64,000 nt of DNA from Psococerastis gibbosa (taxonomy: Eukaryota > Arthropoda > Insecta > Psocodea > Psocidae), in assembly GCA_963971405.1 (NCBI GenBank), contig OZ020484.1:10044001-10108000 (forward strand), given 5' to 3'. Both the position numbers and the translations under genes were made by a program. Below are positions 39,101 through 49,941 of the stretch, in pieces (within the stretch, counting starts at the first letter, position 1; every line of letters begins with the position of its first letter). The notes below the pieces were generated by a model. That model searched no databases, had not been told where the DNA came from, and saw only the letters and a program-made list of their open reading frames with translations.

Positions 39101-41240
39101 GAGGAGAAGACATGCTTATTCCAAGATTAATTGCATTGTTCATGAAAACACAGAGTATACTTGGTGGCCAGGAATTGAATAAACGCTGCGTTTAATTTCT
39201 TTCAATTTCTGATCAGACGGCTATATCTGCCAACTATACACTAAATAGTTATAAAAATATAAAATACAACAGCCACGCTAGCAAAAAATATAAAAATATC
39301 TTATTCCATCAGTGGCGACAAGGTACAGTGACCGAGGCCAGTAAATACCAGACAAATTGAGCACTTCACAGTACCTAGAGCATATACAACAATTTTTACA
39401 AAGGCCTACCAATACCTAGCGCCAAAAACATTTAATCAACTAAAATTAGGGCCTGGATCTCTGACCACAAATAAATTTTCAAAATTTATTCGGGAATGGC
39501 TGATTGGACGGGAAGAGGTTTTTTTGTTTTTTGTTTAAAAAAAAAAGATAAATCGCTTACAAACAATTTAATGAATGTATCCGATTGAACTATTCAGTCG
39601 CCTCTGCAGATTATTACCCGTGATGAGTACGACACGTCTCCGATTGCATGGCGTGTAAAGACTCGCACAAGTGCAAACACGTTGAAGCACGGTGGAATCT
39701 TTGTTCCAAATTATGGATTAAAAAGAATTTTTTCTGTGGACCTGTTATTAGCACGTAAGTTAATGTTAGTCGTTTTTTTCAAGGGTTTAAAATTTTGTTG
39801 TTAAATTATTTATTTATTTATTTTTTAGTCTGTTATGGGCCATCTGGCCCTACAGTATTGTGTATTTGTATTTTTCTAATACACCTTTTGATTGATTGAT
39901 GTCAGCAATATTTCGTAATTATGCGAAAGAGAATATTTTGAATGACTGAATAATATATCTAGTAGTAGTAGTATGGTTGGACACAGTCCCAGGCCACGGT
40001 GTGGGCCCATAGGACAGTGGACCTCCTGATTATAGTGGATTCCGAACCACTTGGGAAACACAGTGAAGTCACACGATTAGTTCGGAGGTGACCAGGACAA
40101 GTCCTACCATGTTTCCCTACCGGCACTGTGCACACTACCAACTTATCTGCATCTTTGAACCTGCTCTGGTCCGCTGGATTCAACTTGGTAAGGCGGCCGG
40201 CACATAATATATCTATAATAATCTCCTTTGGAAGAAGAGACAATGAGTCGATTTTCAATTAGAATAGTAAGCGCACAATTTGCCATTTACTCTGCATGGG
40301 GCATTATTATGGGCATTATGTTGGAATAGCCCAAAAACTCATCACTGCAATAGCTTAATGAAATCAGATTCGCAAAACCAGCCATGGGGGTGGTTTCAAT
40401 CGATTTAAAATAAAAAATAACATCTGAGAGGAAACATGACAATTTAGAATTTCAGAGGAGATTTAATAACTTCTTTGCATGTGTGGCAAAGCATAGCCAT
40501 AGTCGACTTCGACGGTAACGTGCTTGCACTTGTGCGAGTCTTTACACGCCATGCGATCGGAGACGTGTCTTAGCTCAACACGGATAATAACCTAGCGAGA
40601 CGACTGAAAAGGTCGATCGGATACATTCATTAAATTGTTTGTATGTGATTAACCTTTTTAAAATAATAATAATAATTTTCCGGATAGCTCCATGGGCCAT
40701 AGCCAGATCGTCCAGCCTAAAATTCACTACAATCAAACCAAATGTTTTTGGAAATTGGTTGGTCAAAAAACCAAAAATTTTCATATTTATTAATGCTTCA
40801 AATAGCCTAGACATTTAAAATAAGGACCTACATTATTCAAACCACTCGGATATAGGAGATTCTTTCCCCCTCGATCAAGGACCCTAAATGTCGGTAAAGC
40901 ATCCTTCGAGGGATGTGAAATTTCAAGCTGCGTGGTCCAACTGCCCCCTGCTCCAGGGAATCCAGGAGCTTCATCTGAATGGTTGATTTTAGTAATGAAG
41001 CGTCGAAAATAGACTTCCTAAAAATAGCATATAAAAACAATATATTAGCTAGTTTATTAAGTTGTAAGTAGTTTGGTAAGGTGCGCCGTTTTCAAATCTT
41101 GCCTCGTGCTGATGGAAATCTACCGCACGGTCCGCCGGCGCGGCTTTGCCTGCATATTTTGCAATACTTACAGGTGACTGACGGAAATTTCTGCTTCGAA
41201 GAATTCGAAACACACTTGCAACGCCCGCTGGGAACGACAT
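27145..41240 (-). CDS. BCKDHA: Branched-chain 2-oxoacid dehydrogenase E1 subunit alpha, eight exons
   Basis: Exons in order: 41240-41172, 41017-40832, 39092-38901, 37068-36758, 35629-35426, 33857-33686, 27841-27747, 27223-27145 (TAA at 27147-27145). Every junction has AG/GT and the phases agree; the coding total is 1308 nt, about 435 residues (human about 445). Exon 1 gives a basic mitochondrial presequence. Exon 3 has [18 protein letters not shown]. Exon 4 has the thiamine-diphosphate motif, GDGAASEGD with the Asn in exon 5. Exon 6 has the regulatory phosphorylation loop [14 protein letters not shown]. The enzyme decarboxylates Val, Leu and Ile 2-oxoacids in the mitochondrial matrix with E1 beta, E2 and E3. 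Several introns hold transposons; the sixth is 5.8 kb. Confidence 0.93.
28300..28451 (-). repeat. Inverted terminal sequence of the Penelope-like element, left
   Basis: On the minus strand this is nearly the same as plus-strand 33221-33370, including AGTTCTTGCCGAAAGCGCTC and GGGTTTTATACTAACACAAG. Such inverted end copies are usual around Penelope-like elements. Confidence 0.75.
28460..28860 (+). mobile_element. Penelope-like element, reverse transcriptase end
   Basis: The frame starts with [13 protein letters not shown], the catalytic YVDD motif of Penelope-like reverse transcriptases. It continues with [20 protein letters not shown] and [13 protein letters not shown], a typical PLE thumb region. 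It is 5'-truncated and cut at about 28850 by a LINE. The remainder with the GIY-YIG domain resumes at about 32430. Confidence 0.8.
28850..32405 (+). mobile_element. RNase H-bearing LINE nested in the Penelope-like element
   Basis: Two long overlapping frames (28850-30574 and 30441-32168) and a short third make up an ORF2-like polyprotein. An apurinic-type endonuclease has [16 protein letters not shown]. The reverse transcriptase has [14 protein letters not shown] and the catalytic FVDDMTIW. RNase H has [17 protein letters not shown] and [16 protein letters not shown] terminal Cys/His knuckle ([18 protein letters not shown]) follows after a stop. The tail is an AGTAAGTAAGTAA repeat. Jockey/I-type affinity is likely. 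Two frameshifts make it inactive although it looks young. Confidence 0.87.
32410..33030 (+). mobile_element. Penelope-like element, GIY-YIG endonuclease end
   Basis: After the LINE tail the frame continues the PLE linker. Then comes the GIY-YIG nuclease: [20 protein letters not shown] followed by SFKTWVREH and FAKHL. This nuclease makes the target cut for PLE retrotransposition. It is uninterrupted over the domain (32676-33020). Confidence 0.85.
33221..33370 (+). repeat. Inverted terminal sequence of the Penelope-like element, right
   Basis: Inverted partner of 28300-28451; the two delimit the composite PLE plus LINE insertion in the sixth BCKDHA intron. Confidence 0.75.
34370..34695 (-). 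repeat. SINE copy (minus) within a 90-bp inverted repeat
   Basis: The arms 34375-34465 and 34600-34690 are inverted repeats (GGTTGAAGAGGTAACCTCCT and its complement). Between them lies a 72-nt tRNA-like unit at 34549-34478 on the minus strand, with complementary 7-bp ends (GGGCTTG/CAAGCCC) and the B-box GGTTCGAATCC. A related unit follows on the plus strand. Confidence 0.75.
34765..34945 (+). repeat. tRNA-derived SINE copy (plus)
   Basis: The 72-nt unit 34837-34908 folds as a cloverleaf: acceptor GGGCTTG/CAAGCCC, an anticodon stem ACGCC/GGCGT, and a T arm GTGGG-TTCGAAT-CCCGC. The anticodon loop lacks the invariant U33. The same flanks (GTAGAGGATTTGGCATTTAC before, ATATCCTCTAATTTCGGTTA after) surround the minus copy, so this is a repeat rather than a tRNA gene. 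Confidence 0.75.
35870..36720 (+). repeat. Diverged copy of the GCTTTCC repeat family with insertions
   Basis: Pieces such as CAATGGATTCTACCTTCGGG, ACAGGTTGCTTTAT and the end ACGGGTTCACCCGTACCGG correspond to the 3' part of the family. A short stretch of different sequence (about 36105-36290, flanked by GGCCGTAGCCA and its complement) is inserted in it. Confidence 0.5.
36112..36290. repeat. Small inverted-repeat element inside the dispersed repeat
   Basis: Left end AAGGCCGTAGCCAAGGGGGG and right end CCTGGCTACGGCCTTGG are inverted copies about 175 bp apart, with a poly-C tract inside. This looks like a MITE. Confidence 0.55.
37260..37500 (-). repeat. Partial GCTTTCC family copy (minus)
   Basis: Contains AATTTCATCAAAATTCA, ACCCCTTTTTTGGGTTCTAC and AGCTTTCCTTATAC, the inverse of the first 250 bp of the family. 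Confidence 0.65.
38079..38792 (-). mobile_element. LINE fragment with RNase H and Cys/His end
   Basis: This 237-residue frame is the end of a non-LTR ORF2: the RNase H segment with [10 protein letters not shown] and [21 protein letters not shown], then [18 protein letters not shown] and the knuckle [17 protein letters not shown]. It is open but lacks the RT. It lies in the third BCKDHA intron. Confidence 0.8.
39360..39530 (+). mobile_element. Short LINE 3' coding remnant
   Basis: A frame reading [20 protein letters not shown] and [11 protein letters not shown] resembles the last residues of LINE polyproteins. Only this short remnant is present. Confidence 0.4.
39552..40645. mobile_element. 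1.1-kb non-autonomous element with ~130-bp imperfect TIRs
   Basis: Left end 39552-39690 and right end 40515-40645 are inverted copies sharing ACAAACAATTTAATGAATGT, GACACGTCTCCGAT, GCATGGCGTGTAAAGACTCG and CACAAGTGCAA. No transposase is visible. Inside (39955-40210) is another dispersed repeat, also present inverted at 45805-46070. It lies in the BCKDHA intron between exons 2 and 3. Confidence 0.7.
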
Positions 41241-42289
41241 GGCGCTTATGCTTATGTATCCTTTATCTTATGACGTAAGACGTTACTGTTAGTAGTGCAG
41301 TGCAGTTCACCGACCAGTTGTATCTTTCAAGGTCTATTCTCATTTCTGATATCACTATCACATTTTAATCTTGGAAAGAATACGAAGAAATTATTAAACC
41401 ATTAAAAATGCCAAAAACAATGAGTAATGATGGTGAAAGCTAATTTTCTACATTGCTCTTTCATATAATTAATTGATTAAAATTAAAATGTAAGAGAAAG
41501 TAAAATAAAACTAATATTAAAATTAAAAAAAAATCAAAACAAACAAGCCAAGCCAGTGGCAAACTTTACTCTATGGAAAACTTTGACAGTTCAACCACAG
41601 AGTGCAAACTTCGGAATATTAACTCTATGAGTATGCTTTCGCTCGAGAGACGCCTCATCTTTCCGCTTCTTTATTTATATTTTATGCCTCCTGCCGTCGG
41701 TTTTCCTTTGGAAATGTGTATTAATGTGTTTTAAGTTTACATAAAAGAGTACGTTCTTTTAAATTTCAGTATTTACGACATTTCAATTGTACGGCATAGA
41801 TACCTAGGCATATTTTTACAGTGTGGCTTCTAGCACTGGTAGACAAGACAACCCCTACTGGCATATAAACGGTGCATGTCATTCTCCAGGTTAGTTTTCT
41901 TATTTAATATCTTGTTCTTAACTCCAATCAATCGAACGCGCCATACCCAATTTCCAGACGCATTGCCTCCTAACGTGGCAATACAATAGTAAGGCTAAAA
42001 AGTTGACGTATTGATTGATTGTTAAGATAAAATTAATTGCTTTGGCCTCTGTTAAATCTGAAAGAAATAGATTGTGAGCTTGCTTTCCTCCAGTACCCTA
42101 TGCCACAGTACTCCCGCTACTGTAATTAGATAGATAGTAATAGTTAATAAAATGATTTAAAGTACATTTTTACTGTGTGTATTGTGCCGGGGGTGTGTTC
42201 TAAATACAAAGAATATCAAAAATTTCACTGGCCAAAGGTTTTAGTTCAGTCTAATTAATGCATGTAATCCATGCGTTCAAAGCTGTAGC
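41241..42289. other. 5' flank of BCKDHA; possible upstream exon of the plus-strand gene
   Basis: The BCKDHA start codon is at 41240. I see no clear TATA box. A CCAG followed by GTTAGTTTTC at about 41890 could be a donor for a 5' non-coding exon of the plus-strand gene whose coding starts at 43323; this is a weak guess. Confidence 0.3.
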
Positions 42290-42960
42290 TCTTATTCTTT
42301 CCAATGTATACGTAGTATATGAAAGCCCTGTGGGAGTCGAAATTATCGAATTTGGGATCTCAGTGGATTTGTACACGTTCTGAGGTCCCAGTAACCCCAA
42401 AAAATGGTTTTCACGAAATTTATATCTGCCTGTCGATTTGTGGGCGTACTAGGTACTCGGTGGATTTGAATGAAATTTATCATTTTTTAAATTCACATAG
42501 GCTGATATTGTAGTCGTTATTGAGGTCAACAAAACCCCAATAGGTCGCTTGCGCCTTGATAGTTTGGTTCTGGGGAGAAAAAAAAAATGTTCATTAAAAA
42601 TGACTAAAAATATTTTTTCTGTGGAACCTTTCTATCGATGCTTTCTTACTTCAGGTATATTTTACGTGGTAAACAAAGATTTGGTTTTGAACAAAAAATT
42701 ATTTTTCATGTCCCAATACATAGCGAGCATACCCTGCCACTATTACTGTTTTGTATCGTATTATTTATAATAGTCTACCTCTTCTTGACTATGCTATCGT
42801 CCCATCGATCAATTCAGTGCTTTGTGATAGGGAAACTAGAAATTTAAATATAAACCGAAATTGAAACCTAGGCCAATTATTTACAAAGGAACTGAAGAGG
42901 AATTGATAAATATTAAAGCATTTACGGGTTCACTCGCACCGGTTCCTGCAACTGCTGTCG
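42290..42960 (+). repeat. GCTTTCC family copy, diverged
   Basis: Begins TTTCCAATGTATACGTAGTAT and includes TAACCCCAAAAAATGG, ACCTTTCTATCGATGCTTTC and the end CACTCGCACCGGTTCCTG. Confidence 0.65.
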
Positions 42961-42982
42961 TCGCAGCCTATAAATAAATCAA

Positions 42983-43192
42983 TAAAACTTTTTATTGTTT
43001 CTATTACTAAGCCAACCTAGCGCAGTTAGGGCTATAAAGCCCTCTCTTACACTCAACTAGGAAGACCCGGGACCGCCTGCTTTACATGCCCTCCGAAGTA
43101 TGGCCAGAAAATGTAGCCAGTGTGGGACTCGAACCAACAACCTTTCTTTCGGGTGAAGGTCAGAGTCCGTACCACTACGCTACATGTCCTGA
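42983..43192 (-). repeat. tRNA-derived SINE (family 2), minus copy
   Basis: On the minus strand the head has GTAGCGTAGTGGTACGGACT (A box) and GGTTCGAGTCCC (B box). The body has GGAGGGCATGTAAAGCAGGC and TAGGTTGGCTTAGTAATAGA. A second copy is at 51530-51735 and a 3' fragment at about 59585. Confidence 0.75.
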
Positions 43193-43322
43193 CTTATGCT
43201 TGTGACTTGCCTTGTGTCTCCTCGACTACCATCATGGGATGGTTACAGGCCTACCATCAAGTTATTATTACTCTTCTCGCTTATATAACTGATTTTCTCT
43301 CTCATTTCTGTTGCAGAGGGGT

Positions 43323-46300
43323 ATGATGAGCGCCCAAGCTGTTAACTCGGCCCTTGTGCTGCCACCTGCACCTACATCGTCTCTGTCTCTCACCGCTCCC
43401 CCTGTTAAAATTAGCCCTCCTTCCCCGCCTTGCAGCAAATCACCTGTTTCACAGAATCACAGCTCTCCAGTTCCCCTCAGTCTTGTGCATGAAAACAAAG
43501 CCAAAGCGCCGGAAAACTCCAAAGAGTCGGTGCCCAATACTCCTAATGGGATCGACGAGCCTACAATCTCTATTCCACCACCATCACCGGCGTCGAAGGA
43601 GGTGGTTGCACCACCTGTAGCTGATGAAACACCCGCTGCTGTAGCACAACCTATAAACCTTAGTGAAAAGGCTACGCCTACTATGGCCCCCGTTGCATCA
43701 CCTGTACCAGAACCTGATGCACCTGTGTCTGTTGTTGAAAAGTCAGAGCCTGCTCCTCCAAAACCTGCAAAGCCACAAGGAGCTAAGAGACGACGTGAGC
43801 AATCGGCTGCTTCAGAGCTTCCGCCTCAGGATGAAGGAGTGCCGGGAAAGAAGCCACGTCGAGCCCGTGCGCCGGTCCATCACTATCAATGCCCTCTCCC
43901 GGAAATAACAACGGTGATTAATCGTTCGTTAAAAATTACGGACAACACCCCGAAACCTCAGCAAGAGAAACTGGTTATTTTCTTCAAGTAAGTAGCAAAG
44001 ATTGTCGTCCTCCTCACCAAATGTGAGTTATGTATTCATAACTTTCCCAATGTCAATCGCCTCCATCGGCCCATGAATGTTCGTTTAATAATAATAGGCT
44101 GATTTATTGACTTATATTTAGAAACTGGGAATAAATAATAAATAAATAAATTTATAGCATGTGGGTGCGGGAGCATAAAATTAGCCTAGGGAATAGCTTA
44201 TAGCATACAGTTTGTTTATTTACATAAATCGTGGTCCCTTTTTAAGGCGGATATTCCACTGGTCGATTTTACTTCTAATGTGATTTTGTCATTGTCATTT
44301 TGTTTTGTTTTATTTTCTATTAGAAATTAAGTTATAATATGGTAGAGACTTATTAATGATGTCTGCTACCATATAACTTAATTTATAATAGAGAAGTTAA
44401 GTATCTACATAACAGTCTCCTTAAAACAAAACAAACGTCAATGACAAAATCAAATTTGAAGTAAAATGGCCCAGAGGAATAGCCGCCTTAGATATGTTTC
44501 ACAATGCCTTTAAGAAGAAAACACTTTGCCCAATTTAAACTCGGTATGACAAGCTTTTCCTATGTTTCAATTCAAAAATAATTCATTATTGCCAGCTTCA
44601 CATTGATTGCCATTTCTAAGGAGTTAATAAAATAATACGCGTACATATATCAATCACGTACACCATCTACTGGCAAATGCGTACCAACATCAGTGTATAG
44701 GCTTCATCATATTGACATCCTAATCCTATGGGCTTACTATGCCTCACATGTTTTGTTGTCGTACAGGTAATAGTATTGTTTTTCTTTTTCAGAAATGAAT
44801 TTCTGGCAGTTCGGAATGCAGAAGGTGGTTTTTTCCTGTGTCAGACACTGCAAAATATTTTTCGGACTTCTCATAAAATTCGAATCAGGTGGCTGTCCAT
44901 GGACGAGAAGGAAAAGGCAGATGATGGGGGCGTTTACACTAGAGATTTCTATGACACTACAGGTGAACACAACAACTTCAACATCAACACCTACTTGATG
45001 AGAGAGATTAGATTATTTTTGCAAAGCGATGCGGTTTAGGTGGGGTTTCCACCGACCTCTCATTGCAGAATGCAAATGACATTGACGTGCCAGCAGACAT
45101 TTAAGACTGCTACTACGTCAATGTCATTTACATTCTGCAATGAGAGGTCGGTGGAAACCCCGCCTTAGAGCGATAAAATCATGCTTTTTCCTTTTTAGGA
45201 GACTAAAAAGTCGCCTCTGTAAACACATGTTTTTGTCGTTCTAAGGTCATTAAAAAGTGGCTCCATCTGATAATTGTTTTGGAGTTGGCAGCAGACTATT
45301 TTTCCTCCGGATTTCAATTGTTTGACAGATTGTTGGGTCCCCCTGAGATGCCATGAGTGTTTCGTATCATTCCTCTTCTATCCAATCTTAACTGATAATG
45401 CCCCATTGAAAATTACCATGGAACTCTCTCTCGTTCTCTTTAAATCCCAATGTTTGAAAAATATAACACATGGATACATAAAAGTTAACTGCTAAAACTT
45501 CTTCGTCGTGGAGCTATTTTGTAGTAGGTAACTTTAATTTTTCAGATTTTGAATGCATCTTAACGAACGTTGCTCTCAACAAAGAAGGCAAGAATAAGTA
45601 CAAACTCCCAAACACTGAAAGGGACCGTGTGGAGAATATACTGAAACGTGGTCTGGATGTGGAAAAAGGAGTCTCTGAGAAACCGTCTGTAACAGAGGAT
45701 CACCCTGATGGAAGTAAGCCTGTTTATTCGTCTATCTAGCCTGGAATTGATTTTATAGTTGGTTAGTTGTCAGATACCTTGATTAGTAGCTTAGAAGGTT
45801 ATTTCATGAAACGTTTATTACCAACGGCCATAGCAAGTTGAATCCACAAGAACAGAGCCTGTTCCAAACTGCGGCAAACATGGTAGTGCACAGCGTTGGC
45901 AGGGGAACACGGTGGGACATGATAACGTGCTGAGACGATGCCAGTAAGTCTAGTTGCGTGTCGAGTCCTAAATTAGTCCGAATTAATCGTGTGACTTTAC
46001 AATAATTCCCTAGTGGTTTGGAATCCACTATAATCAAGAGGTCCACCCTTTCAGTCAACTCCCCTTCTCCCCGAGGTGAAGGAGTCTGCCCTTAGGGTGC
46101 CTCAAATTAATAAACAGACTCACTCTCACCACCAGAAATGCTGAAAGCAGGCGTTGGAAAAGAAGCAACATAAAACGTATTCATGCGGGCCGCTATTTTA
46201 ATGTTGACCGGATGACAACAAAAATGTGTCAGAATGGTGCAAACTAGTAGCTCGCAGCTTAAGCCCATACTAAACGCTGCTCCACTTCTAAGGTGATTGG

Positions 46301-49300
46301 CCCAGGAATAGCTATACTAGAGGATTATTGTACAGAAGACTCAGGTGTTCAGGATACCTAATAGAATGCTTCTTCTATCGAAGATTGGGGATCATCATGG
46401 CAATCGTAGACACTTACTTCGGACTCCCCAAAAGGAATTCAAGTATGTAGAGTATCGAATGCCGTGATAACTGTACTTGGGAATTGTAATGCCGTGGTTT
46501 CCCGTTTTCCTTTATGCCGTTGATTCTTCATTGAGTTCCTCCGCCTTCGGTGCCCAACCCCAGGACAAGAGAGTCCTAGTAGTGGTTGCGTATTTATTGA
46601 CGGCAACTATTCACCCCGTCACATAGTCATCCTCGGGCTACTGTGACTTTTTATAGGCAAGTCTGCACCACCACATCCTCCAATTTTGCCGCTGCTTGGT
46701 CGGGGACTGCTTATTCGTTATATTCGCACCTAGTCACCATATCGGGGGGCCTTTTCGCTATCCACTATCTGAGACCCGCTATTAGCCTGCAGCTCAGCCC
46801 TAGCGAAAGCAGTAAACATATTTATCAAACGTAAGATGACAGTGTTGGACAGTGTTTACATAGGGCTATGGTTTTGATAATTCACCACGAAACGAAAGAC
46901 TACGACTATTGTAGTAGTTATTTTCACTCTATTAAGTATTATTTTCGAGTTTCGACTCTACCTCACAGTTTCTTTAGATTTTACATCTAATTTGGTTTTA
47001 ACAAATTAAAAATTTCTTTTCATATTCTTATGTCTTATTGGCTTGCTGCGGATTTTCAAATAATGCTTAAACTTTGTTCCCAGTCGATATTTCACTTTAT
47101 CGTGATGAAGCTCAGCTGAAGAAAGCAAAGAAGAGTATAAAGAGGAAGAGAAGTCCGGTTAAGACAAGTAGTCCAAAGAAGGCAAAAATATCCACTGCGA
47201 AGCCCAAGGAGAGCAAGACAGAGACAATAAAAACCAAGGCAAAGGCCAAGAGCAAGAAAAAAGAGACCAAGAAAGTGGTTGCTAAGGCAGAAGTTGAGAA
47301 GGTATGTAGCAATTTTTATTCCATTTTTATTTAACTTCAGATTTGTATGAAAGTGATTTAAAAATATTCGCATGGGGCTTATTGAACCCACTTTAGAAAT
47401 GCATATAAGTACGCATTAACCTTTTCTAACGTTATTAGTTCTTTTAGACAAGATGCTCTTGATAAATAACCGTTGACAACTAATATTTAAGCTCTTAAAC
47501 TTAAAAAATAGCATATTGGTTGAGGTTTAATTTTTTAAAGTGCTTAGTGGTATGAACTTAGTCGAGCCCCACTGTTTCTGCGAATCTCGCTATGGCGTCA
47601 GGTTGGGCTACTATAGCCCAGCCGTCAGTAGCAACAGTGCCCCCTAGATGTCCGAGTCTCGGGCGCCAGATCACGTGACACTCAGCGAGAATGTGCCATC
47701 CACTTTCGGCCTCCATCACACAATATCGGCACATATTGTCCACTTGCACACCAATCCGGGCGAGGTGATGCCTGAAATTTCCGTGACCAGTGAGCAGGGA
47801 TATCACCCGACCCACGTGCGTTCTATCCAATGCTAGCAGACTTAAGGTGCTTTACAATCATAGCACTGGTTCCTGCATGCATCAAGTCAGGCTGTTAACA
47901 TTTTATGATTGGTTGCTTGGTATGTAATTTAAAATGCTACATTACCTAATTACTTGAATCTTTTAGCCGAAATCTTCAAGAGCAGAGCGGAATGCGGCGC
48001 GCGAGAAACTCGCAGAGAAAGAAGCATTGAAGGTATCTCCACCAAATGAGAAGGCTCGGGTTGTCACAAAAATACTTCGCAAAAATATTGACCCGAGCCC
48101 GGTGAAGGGAGAAGGCTCCAATGAAAAGAAGGCGTCCAGTAGTAAGTTTCAGTTCAATTGTCAAATTTATTAACGGTAAGATAAAGTTGAAAAATGCTAT
48201 GTTGGGAGTTGGTGATAGTTTTGGACCATTGCTGGTATACCACGACCAACGTTGAGATGAAACGCGTTTCTGAGCATCGATGTTGACATAACATAGACAA
48301 TAGGGGTCTTCACAGTGTTGGTGTTATCGAGTTATACCTAGTTAAGTGTGTTGTATCAAGCTAAGTTAACACACGTGAAACCCGATAACCAAGCTAACCA
48401 GCGTGCTGTCCTAAACGCACTTTCAAATTGGTTAACTGTGTTATTTAGCTAGCGCTGCGATCGATAGCTCAGGTTTACAGCCGCCATCTTTGTTTTTGTC
48501 GATTGATTTGAAACACGCGTTTAAAATTTTGTAGTATTTACATTTATTTGTATTATTATTTATTATATCACAAGCAATTACCGTAAATACTTGAAAATAT
48601 AATAACCAAAATGAACAAAAAATATCAACAAATGTGACACTAGAATAGAGTTCTGCCACTTTCTTTAAAACAGTGCCACGAACGTCCTGACCACTACCAC
48701 GTTGTTTACTCTGTTAAATATTTTGGATATAAATGATTAACTCAACCCCCGAGGTCCACTCACTGTGTGTTAAGTTGGATAGTGCTTCTAACTCGAAAAC
48801 TCCAACACTGTGAAGACCCTTATGATTGGCATTGGTAAGGTAACAAAAGTGTATGCTTGAGCATTCCTACGGGCACACAGGACTCCTGAAATTAATTGTC
48901 ACAGAAACCGGCGGATATATCAGTCTGCAAACAAGTATATGAGCAACTAATTATAAGTTGCTATGGCATTTATCCACTGTTAATTTATTAAATTTTTTTA
49001 TTTATAAAATAAGGGGCCGTGGCACACCATTTTTTTCAATTGAAAACGTATTTGAAACCCCCTCAAAAAAGGTGTATATGGATCACATCATACTGCAACA
49101 ATACCTTATGTCTATAGAAGAAAACATACACTGATAGTTGCGAGGTTCTGTATTAAAATGTTTTAAGTTTTGTATTATACAGTTTCATATAAACACATAC
49201 TGTTCAATATGTACTTTATGTACAAAGTATTTTTTTTATATTTCTTTAGACATTTGTTTCTATTTGAATGATAGATACGATATAACTACTAATTTAATAT

Positions 49301-49519
49301 TTCCTGGGTTTAGGTGCGGCTAAGAGTACCAAAAAGGCAGCTAAGCAGGATAAAATAGACACTAAGAAAGTGGAAAAGAAGAAAGGCAAGTCGCACGCTA
49401 CTTCTACGATGCCTGTAGTGACGCCATCAACAGGAAGCGGTAGTAAAAAAGCAATCAAATCCGAGAAAAATGCTAAAGAAGCAAAGCGTCGCCTAGCACC
49501 ACGAAAGGGTAGAAAATAA
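43323..49519 (+). CDS. Unknown nuclear-type protein, proline-rich then lysine-rich, six exons
   Basis: Coding exons: 43323-43987, 44793-44962, 45546-45713, 47084-47301, 47967-48141, 49314-49519. Donors and acceptors are consensus and all phases agree, giving 1602 nt (about 533 residues). An acceptor before 43317 implies an upstream exon; the Met codons at 43323 and 43326 are the first available. Residues 1-220 are Pro/Ser-rich with a basic cluster (AKRRREQ, KKPRRARAP). Exons 2-3 encode the only compact domain, with EFLAVRNAEGGFFLCQTLQN, RIRWLS and DFYDTTDFECILTNV. The last three exons are Lys/Ala/Glu-rich, histone-H1-like. A chromatin or nucleolar role is inferred from composition. I do not recognise the family. 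Confidence 0.75.
44246..44487. mobile_element. Harbinger-like MITE 1
   Basis: Ends GGCGGATATTCC and GGAATAGCCGCC, flanked by TAA/TTA. The arms share the TATAACTTAATTTATAATAG segment. It lies in intron 1 of the plus-strand gene. Confidence 0.7.
45039..45164. mobile_element. Harbinger-like MITE 2 (palindromic)
   Basis: Almost a perfect palindrome: GGTGGGGTTTCCACCGACCT and its complement, with TTA duplications at both sides. The centre has GACGTGCCAGCAGACATT. Located in intron 2. Confidence 0.85.
45805..46070 (-). repeat. Dispersed repeat related to 39955-40210
   Basis: On the minus strand it shares GATTATAGTGGATTCC, AACCACT and GTCACACGATTA with the plus-strand copy at about 40020-40090. Function unknown. 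Confidence 0.55.
46071..47050. other. Intron of the plus-strand gene, nothing identified
   Basis: This is part of the 1.37-kb third intron. No ORF or recognised repeat apart from the one just upstream. Confidence 0.4.
47540..47835 (-). mobile_element. LINE C-terminal fragment with Cys/His knuckle
   Basis: The 90-residue frame gives LTGHGNFRHHLARIG and CRYCVMEAESGWHILAEC, the typical end of RNase H-bearing LINE polyproteins. 5'-truncated; in intron 4 of the plus-strand gene. Confidence 0.75.
48302..48822. mobile_element. 0.52-kb MITE with GGGTCTTCACAGTG ends
   Basis: Left end AGGGGTCTTCACAGTGTTGG and right end CCAACACTGTGAAGACCCTT are inverted. The inner part repeats AAGTTAACACAC-like motifs. 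It lies in the last intron of the plus-strand gene. Superfamily not assigned. Confidence 0.7.
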
Positions 49520-49826
49520 GCCGGTAATATTTTAATGCCTAAACAGTCAGTCTGTCAGATGTCAGCCAGCGTAGTGGGGATGACTGTGTGAATTGATACC
49601 ATGCTAGTTACCTTGATTGACTTGGTGATTGGTGAAAGCATGCAAATTTATAAGTGTTGTGTTGAATGGTAAACTCATCCGAATGGTTCATAAGGTTAGC
49701 GACTGCATCATATTAATTTAAGCGATTCTGACTCGTACAAAAGTAGTGTTTTTCAGTATTGAAAATTCATAAGTTTTTGGGGCAAGAACTTTTGCCTTTT
49801 ACAAATTTGAGCTGGGCTTACTCTTA

Positions 49827-49941
49827 GGCGGGGATTCCACCGACCGGCTAGGGCTAAATACAAAAACGGTGACGTCTTGAATGTCTGCTACCACGTCACC
49901 GTTTTTGTATTTAGTCCTAACCGGTTGGTGGAATCCCCGCC
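49827..49941. mobile_element. Harbinger-like MITE 3
   Basis: Ends GGCGGGGATTCCACCGACCG and its near complement, with TTA at both sides. Inside is GGTGACGTCTTGAATGTCTGCTACCACGTCACC (two halves of the family core). It lies about 300 bp after the stop of the plus-strand gene, possibly in its 3' untranslated region. Confidence 0.85.

Noticed and set aside
43354..43908. Second-frame ORFs inside the proline-rich exon
   Set aside because: They are shadows of the main frame, which joins in phase to five further exons.
47092..47391. Minus-strand hydrophobic ORF of 99 residues
   Set aside because: It is the antisense of the lysine-rich exon at 47084-47301; Lys codons read backwards as Leu and Phe.
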